Positions 7,681 through 13,399 of a stretch of DNA of 13,399 nt are shown here, in pieces. The notes beneath the pieces were generated by a model, which was not told the DNA's origin, ran no database searches, and was given only the letters and a program-made list of their open reading frames with translations. Source of the stretch: RYN-431 sp036388295 (GTDB lineage Bacteria > Planctomycetota > Phycisphaerae > Tepidisphaerales > Tepidisphaeraceae); NCBI GenBank assembly GCA_036388295.1, contig DASVSC010000030.1, positions 1-13,399 of the forward strand. The letters are read 5' to 3'. Numbering within the stretch: the first letter of the stretch is position 1; each line of letters begins with the position of its first letter. Position numbers and translations under genes: made by a program.

Positions 7681-8832
7681 ATGACTGCACGAAGCATTGC
7701 CGCCGTAACACTCGCCGCCGCCTGCCTGGCCGGCTGCGCCCGGAACGAAAAATCGAAGAGCGCGCACGACGCCGTCGTCGCCAGCGCGCCATTCGGAAAG
7801 CTCGCCGATGGCCAAACCGTTAACGCGTACACGCTGAAGAACGATTCGAAGATGAACGTGAAAATCCTCGACCTCGGCGGGGTCGTTCAGTCGCTCACTG
7901 TGCCGGACCGCGACGGCAACTTGGCAGACGTGGTATTGGGGTTCGAAAATCCTAACGATTACATGGCGACCGGCCCCTATTTCGGCGCCATCGCCGGCCG
8001 GTACGCGAACCGCATCGCGAACGGCCGTTTCTCGATCGACGGCAAAACCTTCACGCTTCCCGTGAACAACGGCCCGAACAGCCTGCACGGCGGCACGGCC
8101 GGGTTTGATAAGAAAATGTGGACCGCCCGCTCCGTTAAAGCTTCGAACGTGGGCGAGTCGGCCGTCGAGTTCACGCTCATCAGCCCGGACGGCGACCAAG
8201 GCTACCCCGGCACGCTGACGACGACGGTCCGCTACACACTCACACGCGATAACGCTCTGCGGATTGACTACACCGCCACCACGGACAAGACGACCGTGCT
8301 GAACCTGACGAATCACAGCTACTTCAATCTCACCGGCGACCCGGCCCGCAGCACCGTGGAGCGCCACGTGGTGACCGTCAACGCCGACGCTTACACGCCG
8401 GTCGACGCCACGCAGATTCCGACAGGCGAGATCAAGTCGGTGGACGGCACGCCGTTCGACTTCCGTACGCCTCACGCGGTTGGCGACCGCTTGGCCCAGA
8501 CCGGCGGCGATCCGGCGGGTTACGACCACAACTTCGTTCTGAACGGCGGCGAGAGCGCCCAGCCGCGCAGAGTCGCCACGCTCACGGACCCCGGCACCGG
8601 CCGAATGATGGAAGTCTGGACGACCGAGCCGGGCGTGCAGGTCTACAGCGGCAACTTCCTGGATGGCAGCCTGAACGGCAAAGGCGGCGTGAAGTACGGC
8701 CGCTACAGCGGCATCTGCTTCGAAACCCAGCACTACCCTGATTCGCCGAACCAGCCGAAATTCCCGTCCACCCTGCTGCGGCCCGGCGAAACATTCCGTA
8801 GCACGACGATCTACAAGTTCACGCGGAAGTGA
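7681..8832 (+). CDS. galM: Aldose 1-epimerase (galactose mutarotase), lipoprotein form
   Basis: A 383-residue enzyme that interconverts alpha and beta anomers of aldoses such as galactose or glucose. It starts at ATG 7681, preceded by AGGAGG. The N-terminus is a lipoprotein signal: MTARSIAAVTLAAACLAGC with lipobox LAGC and Cys19. The catalytic domain follows: AIAGRYANRIANGRF (103-117), NSLHGG (133-138, His136), NLTNHSYFNLTG (208-219, His212 as the general acid), YDHNF (281-285, sugar-binding Asp282), and ICFETQHYPDSPNQP (345-359, Glu348 as the catalytic base). Length and motifs match the GalM/Mro family, and all key residues are present. Many GalM proteins are cytoplasmic; this one should sit at a membrane facing the periplasm, suggesting use on sugars released by polysaccharide breakdown before uptake. 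It lies 55 bases after the pseudouridine synthase and may share its transcript. Confidence 0.92.
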   Translation: MTARSIAAVTLAAACLAGCARNEKSKSAHDAVVASAPFGKLADGQTVNAYTLKNDSKMNVKILDLGGVVQSLTVPDRDGNLADVVLGFENPNDYMATGPYFGAIAGRYANRIANGRFSIDGKTFTLPVNNGPNSLHGGTAGFDKKMWTARSVKASNVGESAVEFTLISPDGDQGYPGTLTTTVRYTLTRDNALRIDYTATTDKTTVLNLTNHSYFNLTGDPARSTVERHVVTVNADAYTPVDATQIPTGEIKSVDGTPFDFRTPHAVGDRLAQTGGDPAGYDHNFVLNGGESAQPRRVATLTDPGTGRMMEVWTTEPGVQVYSGNFLDGSLNGKGGVKYGRYSGICFETQHYPDSPNQPKFPSTLLRPGETFRSTTIYKFTRK

Positions 8833-8842
8833 TGAACGATTT

Positions 8843-8869
8843 CCCTCTCCCGGCATGGCCGGGAGAGGG
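8843..8869. repeat. Perfect palindrome, 12-bp arms with a 3-base loop
   Basis: CCCTCTCCCGGC (8843-8854) and its exact reverse complement (8858-8869) flank the loop ATG. It lies between the convergent ends of galM and argF. From memory, CCCTCTCCC...GGGAGAGGG palindromes occur as dispersed intergenic repeats in several bacterial lineages. There is no T-tract on either strand, so it is not a classical terminator, although it could stop or stabilise both converging transcripts. Confidence 0.85.
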
Positions 8870-8881
8870 GACGTCTTTGAT

Positions 8882-8906
8882 GTAGGGCGGGCAGTGCCCG
8901 CCCTAC
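8882..8906. repeat. Perfect palindrome, 11-bp arms with a 3-base loop
   Basis: GTAGGGCGGGC (8882-8892) and its reverse complement (8896-8906) flank AGT. It resembles the GTAGGGTGGGCA/TGCCCACCCTAC type of dispersed palindrome that I recall from planctomycete and other genomes. It sits 12 bases after the previous palindrome and 11 bases beyond the argF stop. Confidence 0.85.
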
Positions 8907-8917
8907 GCTGAACGGCG

Positions 8918-9838
8918 TCAAGCCTTGCCCAGCAAAACCGCCAGCAAGCCCTTCTGGGCGTGCAGGCGGTTTTCTGCTTCCTGGAAGACGCGCGACTGCG
9001 GGCCTTCCATCACTTCGTCCGTAATCTCAAGGCCGCGGTAAGCGGGCAGGCAGTGCAGGACGATTGCGTGCTTCGGCGCGACCCCGAGCAGATCGGCGTT
9101 GATCTGGAAGCCGGCGAAATCGTTCAGCCGTTGCTGCTTCTCGGTTTCCTGGCCCATGCTCACCCACGTGTCGGTGTACAGTACGTCGGCTTCGCGCACG
9201 GCGTCCCGCGGATCAATCGTCGCGACATAATCCATGCCCGGCACCTGCGCCTTTAGACGTTCAAGATCGTCGCCCGGCAGCGCGTATCCGTCGGGCGTGC
9301 AGCAGACGAACCGTACGCCGAACTTCCCGCACGCGACGGCCAGCGACCGCGCCACGTTATTGCCGTCGCCGACGTACGCCATCGTCAGACCCGACAGCCG
9401 GCCGAAGTGCTCTTCGACGGTTAACAGGTCCGCCATCGCCTGGCACGGGTGGCTGTAGTCGGTCAGCGCATTGATCACGGGAACGGTGGCGAATTGGGCC
9501 AGTTCCAGCACCTTCGCGTGTTCGAAGGTACGCGCAACGATGGCGTCGCACATGCCGCTGAGGACACGGGCGACGTCTTTGACCGGCTCACGTTTCCCGA
9601 GTCCGATTTCCTCGTTCGTCAGCGTGATCGCTTGGCCGCCGCATTGATTCATCGCCTGTGTGAAACTGACCCGCGTGCGCAGCGACGGCTTCTCGAAGAT
9701 CAGCGCGGCCGTCTTACCGGCGAAAATCGGGTCGTTGCGGCGGGTCGTTTTGAGCTGCTGCTTGAGCCGGCGGGCCACGTCCAGGGCGTGCCGTAAGGTG
9801 TCGGTCGAATGCTCGACAATAGAGACGAAATGTTTCAT
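8918..9838 (-). CDS. argF: Ornithine carbamoyltransferase
   Basis: A 306-residue enzyme that joins carbamoyl phosphate to ornithine to give citrulline in arginine synthesis, acting as a cytoplasmic trimer. The carbamoyl-phosphate loop is FEKPSLRTRVSF (49-60), with Leu where many family members have Thr in S-T-R-T-R. Further motifs: EEIGLGKREPVKDVARVLS (76-94), HPCQAMADLLT (130-140), VGDGNNVARSLA (156-167), DTWVSMGQE (223-231) for ornithine binding, and HCLPAYRGLEITDEVMEG (262-279) with the active-site HCLP. Length is typical. ATG 9838 has a modest GAAGG eight bases upstream. It lies 66 bases downstream of argB on the same strand and is probably in one operon with it. I saw no ARG-box-like palindrome in the gap. 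Confidence 0.95.
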   Translation of the reverse strand: MKHFVSIVEHSTDTLRHALDVARRLKQQLKTTRRNDPIFAGKTAALIFEKPSLRTRVSFTQAMNQCGGQAITLTNEEIGLGKREPVKDVARVLSGMCDAIVARTFEHAKVLELAQFATVPVINALTDYSHPCQAMADLLTVEEHFGRLSGLTMAYVGDGNNVARSLAVACGKFGVRFVCCTPDGYALPGDDLERLKAQVPGMDYVATIDPRDAVREADVLYTDTWVSMGQETEKQQRLNDFAGFQINADLLGVAPKHAIVLHCLPAYRGLEITDEVMEGPQSRVFQEAENRLHAQKGLLAVLLGKA

Positions 9839-9904
9839 GGCGACTGCCTTCGTGCCTGCGACGCCCGCGTCGCCTTTGACGGCCAGAGTGAAGCGGCGAC
9901 TTGG

Positions 9905-10783
9905 CTACAAAACGATTTCCGTCCCGATGCCGGCTTCGGTGTAGATTTCCAGCAGCAGCGAATGGGGCATGCGGCCGTCGATGATGTGCGCCTTCTGTAC
10001 GCCGCCTTTGAGCGCGGTAATGCAGGCCTCCACCTTGGGCAGCATGCCCGCGCCGATCGAGCCGTTCTGCACCATTTCTTCCACGCCGGCCACGTTCAAA
10101 TGGCTGACGCGGCTGTCGGGATCTTTGAGGTCGCGGAAGATGCCGTCGGTGTCGCTGACGACGACGAGCTTGTCGGCCTTCATCGCCGCGGCGACCGCGC
10201 CGGCGGCAGTGTCGGCATTGACGTTGAGCTTGCTGCCGGCGTTGTCACGGGCGATGGTCGCGATGCAGGGAATTGCGTCGGCACGGACGAGCAAATCCAA
10301 CAGTCGGGCGTTCACCCAGTTCACTTCGCCGACGTAGCCGAGGTCAATGCGGCGGCCGTCGGGGCTGTTGACGTAGGTGCGCTCGGCGAACAGCACCACG
10401 CTGCTGAGGCTGTGCAGGCCCATCGCCTCACAGCCGTTGCTGTTGATGAAGTTCACGATGAACTTGTTGATCTGGTTGCACAGCACCTGCTCGGCAATGG
10501 CGAGCGTGCGTTCGTCGGTGTAACGACGTCCCATGACCATCTGCGGCGTGAGGCCGGACTTTTCCATGGCCTCGTTGATGGCCTTCCCGCCGCCGTGCAC
10601 CAGGATCGGCTGCATGCCGACGTAGTTCATGAACACGATGTCGGTCAGGATGTTGGCCAGCACCGTCTCGTCGTCCATGATCGAGCCGCCGATCTTGACG
10701 ACCACGGTCTTGTCATGGAAACGCTGGATGTAGGAGAGGGCCTCGACCAGACCCTGGGCTTTCGCGATCGCTTCGTTCATCAT
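9905..10783 (-). CDS. argB: Acetylglutamate kinase
   Basis: A 292-residue kinase that phosphorylates N-acetylglutamate, the second step of arginine synthesis. The motifs of the amino-acid kinase fold are intact: VVVKIGGS (27-34, Lys30), ILVHGGGKAINEAME (60-74), LNVNADTAAGAVAAA (186-200), LVVVSDTDGIFRD (206-218), and GMLPKVEACITALKGGVQKAHIIDGR (about 246-271, Lys250). The start is one of two adjacent ATGs at 10783/10780. The open frame extends to 10888 but would then translate through the repeat region, and those 35 residues have no family counterpart. Ribosome binding is weak (GGCAGAACG). It precedes argF. No argC, argJ or argD is visible in this window. Confidence 0.95.
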   Translation of the reverse strand: MMNEAIAKAQGLVEALSYIQRFHDKTVVVKIGGSIMDDETVLANILTDIVFMNYVGMQPILVHGGGKAINEAMEKSGLTPQMVMGRRYTDERTLAIAEQVLCNQINKFIVNFINSNGCEAMGLHSLSSVVLFAERTYVNSPDGRRIDLGYVGEVNWVNARLLDLLVRADAIPCIATIARDNAGSKLNVNADTAAGAVAAAMKADKLVVVSDTDGIFRDLKDPDSRVSHLNVAGVEEMVQNGSIGAGMLPKVEACITALKGGVQKAHIIDGRMPHSLLLEIYTEAGIGTEIVL

Positions 10784-10811
10784 CGTTCTGCCAAACGCAA
10801 AACGCGAAGTG

Positions 10812-10910
10812 TAGCGGATGAGTGGGAAGTTGAAAGTGGGAAGTGGGAAGTTAAGAGCGGCTGTGACGGCCGGCCTTTGGCTTCCCACTTTCCGCTAAGA
10901 ACTTCCCACT
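10812..10910. repeat. Nested inverted repeat built from GTGGGAAG units
   Basis: Between the sugar transferase stop and the argB start. The outer arms AGTGGGAAGTT (10821-10831) and AACTTCCCACT (10900-10910) are perfect complements. The inner arms AAAGTGGGAAG (10833-10843) and CTTCCCACTTT (10881-10891) are also perfect. A third direct copy, AGTGGGAAG, lies at 10842-10850. An alternative seven-base arm (TAGCGGA 10812-10818 with TCCGCTA 10891-10897) could compete. The right outer arm overlaps the last two bases of the sugar transferase stop codon (TAG at 10911-10909). It is probably a dispersed intergenic repeat and could end transcription before argB. Confidence 0.85.
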
Positions 10911-12054
10911 ATTTTGCCCCGCGGCGCAGCAGGACGGCCGGGATGGTCTGCACGATCAGCTTCAGGTCCTGCGTGACCTGGTAGTTCTTCGTGTAGGACA
11001 GGTCCATGCGCATCCACTCGTCGAAGCTGACGCGGCTGCGACCTTTGACCTGCCAGACGCAGGTCAGGCCCGGCATGACGTCGAGGCGGGCGCGGTGCCA
11101 CGGGTCGCAGGCGTTCTGTTCGTCGATCGGCAGTGGGCGCGGGCCGACCAGGCTCATGTCGCCTTTGAGGACGTTGAACAGCTGGGGCAGTTCGTCCAGG
11201 CTGGTCTTGCGCAGGAATTGGCCGATGGCGGTAACGCGCGGATCGTGCGTCATCTTAAATGCCGGGCCGTCCTGCTCGCTCTGGGCGCGCAGCGCGGTTT
11301 TCATCTTGTCGGCACCGACGCACATCGTGCGGAACTTGTAGATCTGGAACGGCCGACCGCCGAGGCCGCTGCGGCTTTGGCGGAAGATGATCGGGCCGTG
11401 GTCGGTCAATTTGATGGCGACGGCGATGGCGGCAATGGCCGGCGCGGCGACGAGCAATGCCGTGCCGCTGATGGCGACATCGAGCAGCCGCTTCACCCGG
11501 CTCGGCCGGCGCGTCAGCAGCGCTTCCATCGGTAGCGGATCGGAATCAAGGCAGTGACGCGAGGGGCTCTCGGAGATGCGCAGGTGATCGACGGCGGGCG
11601 GTTCCGCCGGCAGGAGGCGAGGACCCGCCCCGCCTTCTTCGCCGTCGCCGTCGTACCATTGCCCGGGGTAGGTGTAGAGGACCGGTTCGACGGTCATGCC
11701 GCGGGCGTAACAGGCTTCGCGGGTGCGGCGGATCAGGATCGCCGCGCCGCTGGGGGCGGTCTCCGGCAAGACCGCGCAGACCGTGTATTTGTCGTACATG
11801 CCGACTTCGTCAGTCGTCCGCACTTCGTTCATTACGATGCGTCCCAGGCGCAGCATCGCGATGCGGCCGCCCGCGGGCACCAGGCGGAACATCACCAGGC
11901 AGAACCGCCCTTTCTGGCGGTCGGCACGGGCACGCTCGCGCCGGATGACGGCGGCGAGGTGCTTCGGGAAATACATCTCGTGCAGACGACGGCTCGAGGT
12001 GTAGCCGACGTCCGGCGTGGGCGGCGTGATCGCCGGCTGCAAAGGCTGAGACAT
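10909..12054 (-). CDS. Polyprenyl-phosphate sugar-phosphate transferase with degenerate GGDEF-like N-terminus
   Basis: A 381-residue protein. The C-terminal ~195 residues are a complete bacterial sugar transferase (WbaP/EpsE-type): KRLLDVAISG (188-197), a membrane helix (about 196-215), FRQSRSGLGGRPFQIYKFRTM (about 224-244), KTSLDELPQLFNVLKGDMSLVGPRP (283-307) with Asp287/Glu288, and PGLTCVWQVKGRSRVSFDEW (328-347). It would load the first sugar phosphate onto undecaprenyl phosphate, starting exopolysaccharide or O-antigen units. In place of the usual helical N-terminus, residues ~38-125 resemble a GGDEF domain: RFCLVMFRL, then VRTTDEVGMYDKYTVCAVLPET (78-99), where the GG(D/E)EF loop has become DKYTV, so cyclase activity is not expected. 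A Pro-rich linker (130-180) joins the halves. ATG 12054 has GGGAG eight bases upstream. It lies just downstream of the BY-kinase gene on the same strand, with a terminator between. Confidence 0.92.
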   Translation of the reverse strand: MSQPLQPAITPPTPDVGYTSSRRLHEMYFPKHLAAVIRRERARADRQKGRFCLVMFRLVPAGGRIAMLRLGRIVMNEVRTTDEVGMYDKYTVCAVLPETAPSGAAILIRRTREACYARGMTVEPVLYTYPGQWYDGDGEEGGAGPRLLPAEPPAVDHLRISESPSRHCLDSDPLPMEALLTRRPSRVKRLLDVAISGTALLVAAPAIAAIAVAIKLTDHGPIIFRQSRSGLGGRPFQIYKFRTMCVGADKMKTALRAQSEQDGPAFKMTHDPRVTAIGQFLRKTSLDELPQLFNVLKGDMSLVGPRPLPIDEQNACDPWHRARLDVMPGLTCVWQVKGRSRVSFDEWMRMDLSYTKNYQVTQDLKLIVQTIPAVLLRRGAK

Positions 12055-12061
12055 AGCAAAG

Positions 12062-12066
12062 GCTCC
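12062..12066 (-). promoter_or_regulatory. Ribosome binding site of the sugar transferase
   Basis: On the minus strand GGGAG lies eight bases before the ATG at 12054, a good spacing that supports this start. Confidence 0.55.
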
Positions 12067-12146
12067 CGTTCCGAACCCGGCCCACCGCGAGCGCGACGCC
12101 GTCTAACAGGCGTATCGACACAATCGAGGCGGTGCTGAGGCCGTCG

Positions 12147-12193
12147 CCGGACGGGGCAACGTCCGGAAATACATTCGACGTGAACGTCCGGAA
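12147..12193. promoter_or_regulatory. Clustered CGTCCGG sites upstream of the sugar transferase gene, possible operator
   Basis: An 11-base direct repeat AACGTCCGGAA occurs at 12158-12168 and 12183-12193, 25 bases start to start. A reverse copy of the core, CCGGACG at 12147-12153, forms a dyad with CGTCCGG at 12160-12166 around a 6-base spacer. They lie 93-139 bases upstream of the sugar transferase ATG, in the only sizeable non-coding stretch there (12055-12315). I could not identify a convincing -10/-35 pair among them, and the regulator is unknown. Confidence 0.35.
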
Positions 12194-12230
12194 CGTACCT
12201 CACGGACGTCAGCGGGGTCGGACGAATGCC

Positions 12231-12261
12231 AAAAAGCCGCAGCCGTTTCCGGCTGCGGCTT
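12231..12261 (-). terminator. Rho-independent terminator after the BY-kinase gene
   Basis: Read on the minus strand, a perfect 12-bp stem (12261-12250 with 12245-12234) closes a 4-base loop. The stem's last two T's and the three bases after it form a run of five T's (12235-12231). It lies 55 bases past the BY-kinase stop. On the plus strand no T-run follows, so it acts in one direction. It implies that the sugar transferase downstream has its own promoter or depends on readthrough. Confidence 0.82.
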
Positions 12262-12293
12262 CAGGATTACGGGCACTTCTACGGCAGCGGTAA

Positions 12294-12315
12294 CGGCTGT
12301 GACGGCTGTGACGGC
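12294..12315. repeat. Short tandem repeat
   Basis: Two copies of the nine-base unit CGGCTGTGA plus a partial third (CGGC) abut the BY-kinase stop codon. The same 13-base string CGGCTGTGACGGC also appears in the loop of the nested repeat near 10858. Probably of no function. Confidence 0.5.
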
Positions 12316-13399
12316 CTATCGACGCGATCGCATCCGCGCCCCGCCGCCGGGGACAACGGCCGCGGCCGGCTTGTCACGGCGTTCGACGCCGTTCGGGTAG
12401 GCCGGGCCGGTGCGGGCGGCATCGTTCAGGACGATGCCCATCAGCATCGCGCCCACGCTGAGCAGTGCGTCGCGGGCCGTAGTGGCGGCGAAGCGGGTGG
12501 TGCGCTCGTCGCGCATGACCAGCAGGGTCGTGTCGCAGCCGGCGGCGATGACGCGGGCGTCGTTGCTGCCGATCACGCCGCTGGTGTCGAACAAAACGTG
12601 GTCGTAGCGCGACTTGAGGTGACGCAGCACGTCCGTAAAGCGCGGGCTGTTCAGTTGTTGGCTGACGTCGTTGCTTTGCGGCCCGCTGGTGAGCAGATCG
12701 AGGTGTTCGACGGGCGAGCGGCGGACGGTCGATTCAATGTCCTCGCCGCCGAGCACGCCGCTGAAGCCGATGGCGTTGTCGACGCCGAAGACGCCGTGCA
12801 GGCTCGGCTGGCGGAAGTCGGCGTCGATCAGGACAACCCGCTTGCCCGACTGGGCCAGGAGAATCGCCAGATTGCTGGCCAGCGTGGTTTTGCCGTCGCC
12901 GGTGGCAGGCGAGGTGATGGCAATGGTCTGGCAGTGCTCGGCCCCGAACAAAAGGCTGGTGCGGACCGAGCGGAACGCCTCGGCGGCTTCGGTGTCGCTG
13001 GCATCGAAACTGAGCTTGGCCAGTTCGGCGGGCGTGTGGCCGGCGACGCGCGGAAGTGTTCCCAACAGCGGCACGCCGACCGTGTCGGCAATGCGGTGCA
13101 CCGCGCCCAGCGACGGGCTGACCCACTCCCGGACCAGCGCCACCATCATGGCCAGCGCCAGCCCGATCAACGCGGCGAGGCCGAGCGTCTTATTCGTGTT
13201 CGGCGTGGCGGCGTCATTGTTGCGCGTGACGTCATCGAACTCTTTAGCGTCGATGCCGACCGTCTCGGCCACGGTGAGTTGTTGCAGCTTCGCGTCCAGC
13301 AGGGCGATCTGCTGGTCTTTGACCTTGATCTGGTCCGAAAGCATCGCCAGCTCGGCGGCTTTGGCGTTGATCTCTGAGGTGACCTTTTCCTGCGCCGCA
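12316..13399 (-). CDS. Partial exopolysaccharide chain-length/BY-kinase protein (Wzz-CpsD/CapB type)
   Basis: The gene enters from the right edge with its frame open, so the N-terminal Wzz domain lies outside. The Met at 13344 is internal, because coding with coiled-coil character (QEKVTSEINAKAAELA) continues upstream. Counting from that Met: a coiled-coil/periplasmic end (1-25), a membrane helix (about 54-71), the linker EAFRSVRTSLLF (122-133) typical of BY-kinases, Walker A in ITSPATGDGKTTLASNLA (143-160), Walker A' VVLIDADFRQPSLH (170-183), and a Walker B-like HVLFDTSGVIG (249-259) where the usual PP after D(S/T) is SG. Such proteins control polysaccharide polymer length and export by cycles of autophosphorylation. 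The C-terminal tail has only one tyrosine (Y316) rather than a Tyr cluster, so classic cluster autophosphorylation is unlikely. It precedes the chain-initiating sugar transferase, as in many EPS loci. Confidence 0.9.
   Translation of the reverse strand, partial: AAQEKVTSEINAKAAELAMLSDQIKVKDQQIALLDAKLQQLTVAETVGIDAKEFDDVTRNNDAATPNTNKTLGLAALIGLALAMMVALVREWVSPSLGAVHRIADTVGVPLLGTLPRVAGHTPAELAKLSFDASDTEAAEAFRSVRTSLLFGAEHCQTIAITSPATGDGKTTLASNLAILLAQSGKRVVLIDADFRQPSLHGVFGVDNAIGFSGVLGGEDIESTVRRSPVEHLDLLTSGPQSNDVSQQLNSPRFTDVLRHLKSRYDHVLFDTSGVIGSNDARVIAAGCDTTLLVMRDERTTRFAATTARDALLSVGAMLMGIVLNDAARTGPAYPNGVERRDKPAAAVVPGGGARMRSRR

Noticed and set aside
7444..8856. A 470-residue minus-strand open frame opposite galM
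   Set aside because: The plus strand encodes a complete aldose epimerase with signal peptide and ideal ribosome binding site. The antisense product is Arg/Val/Ala-rich and ends in the middle of rluA-family coding.
9858..9873. Small inverted repeat GCGACGC/GCGTCGC between argB and argF
   Set aside because: Seven-base arms with a two-base loop are expected by chance in GC-rich DNA, and there is no T-tract. Calling it a regulator or terminator would be unsupported.
9809..10984. A 391-residue plus-strand open frame opposite argB
   Set aside because: It is antisense to a clear acetylglutamate kinase and runs through the GTGGGAAG repeat. Long antisense frames are expected in GC-rich coding DNA.
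12226..13377. A 383-residue plus-strand open frame
   Set aside because: It is antisense to the BY-kinase gene and starts inside that gene's terminator hairpin, with no recognisable motif.

Overview
This is GC-rich bacterial DNA, densely coded, with several stop/start overlaps of four bases. The best lineage guess is Planctomycetota, possibly Phycisphaerae. That guess rests on the kinds of genes (a MAF/DUF115 protein coupled to a nucleotidyltransferase/radical-SAM-like gene, a BshC-like protein of unknown role, and a degenerate-GGDEF sugar transferase) and on weak or absent Shine-Dalgarno sites at many starts. It is an inference from recognition, not a measured placement. I see no mobile element, CRISPR array, tRNA or rRNA.

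Layout, left to right. (1) 1-2756, minus strand: a MAF/DUF115 protein (846-2756) is translationally coupled by an ATGA overlap to a gene that runs off the left edge (1-849). The visible part of that gene looks like a divergent CMP-sugar-type nucleotidyltransferase leading into a radical-SAM-type region. (2) 2857-3429, plus strand: a small two-helix membrane protein with an extracytoplasmic NTF2-like domain. (3) 3481-5729, minus strand: a GT2 glycosyltransferase coupled by another ATGA overlap to a BshC-like protein of unknown function. (4) 5872-8832, plus strand: a TPR lipoprotein, an RluA-family pseudouridine synthase (GTGA overlap) and a lipoprotein aldose 1-epimerase. Blocks 3 and 4 diverge from a 142-base region with a plausible sigma-70 promoter on each strand. 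(5) 8833-8917: two perfect dispersed-type palindromes between convergent genes. (6) 8918-10783, minus strand: argB then argF, two arginine biosynthesis steps. (7) 10812-10910: a nested inverted repeat made of GTGGGAAG units. (8) 10909-13399, minus strand: an exopolysaccharide pair. One gene is a polyprenyl-phosphate sugar transferase with a degenerate GGDEF-like N-terminus. Upstream of it is a Wzz/BY-kinase-type protein that runs off the right edge, with a rho-independent terminator between the two.

The common theme is cell-surface sugar chemistry: chain initiation (sugar transferase), chain-length/secretion control (BY-kinase), a GT2, a MAF-type glycosyltransferase with a sugar-activating-like partner, and a secreted aldose epimerase. 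Housekeeping genes (argB, argF, rluA family) are interspersed. The most unfamiliar parts are the nucleotidyltransferase-like/DUF115 pair, the GT2/BshC-like pair, and the GGDEF-like/sugar transferase fusion.
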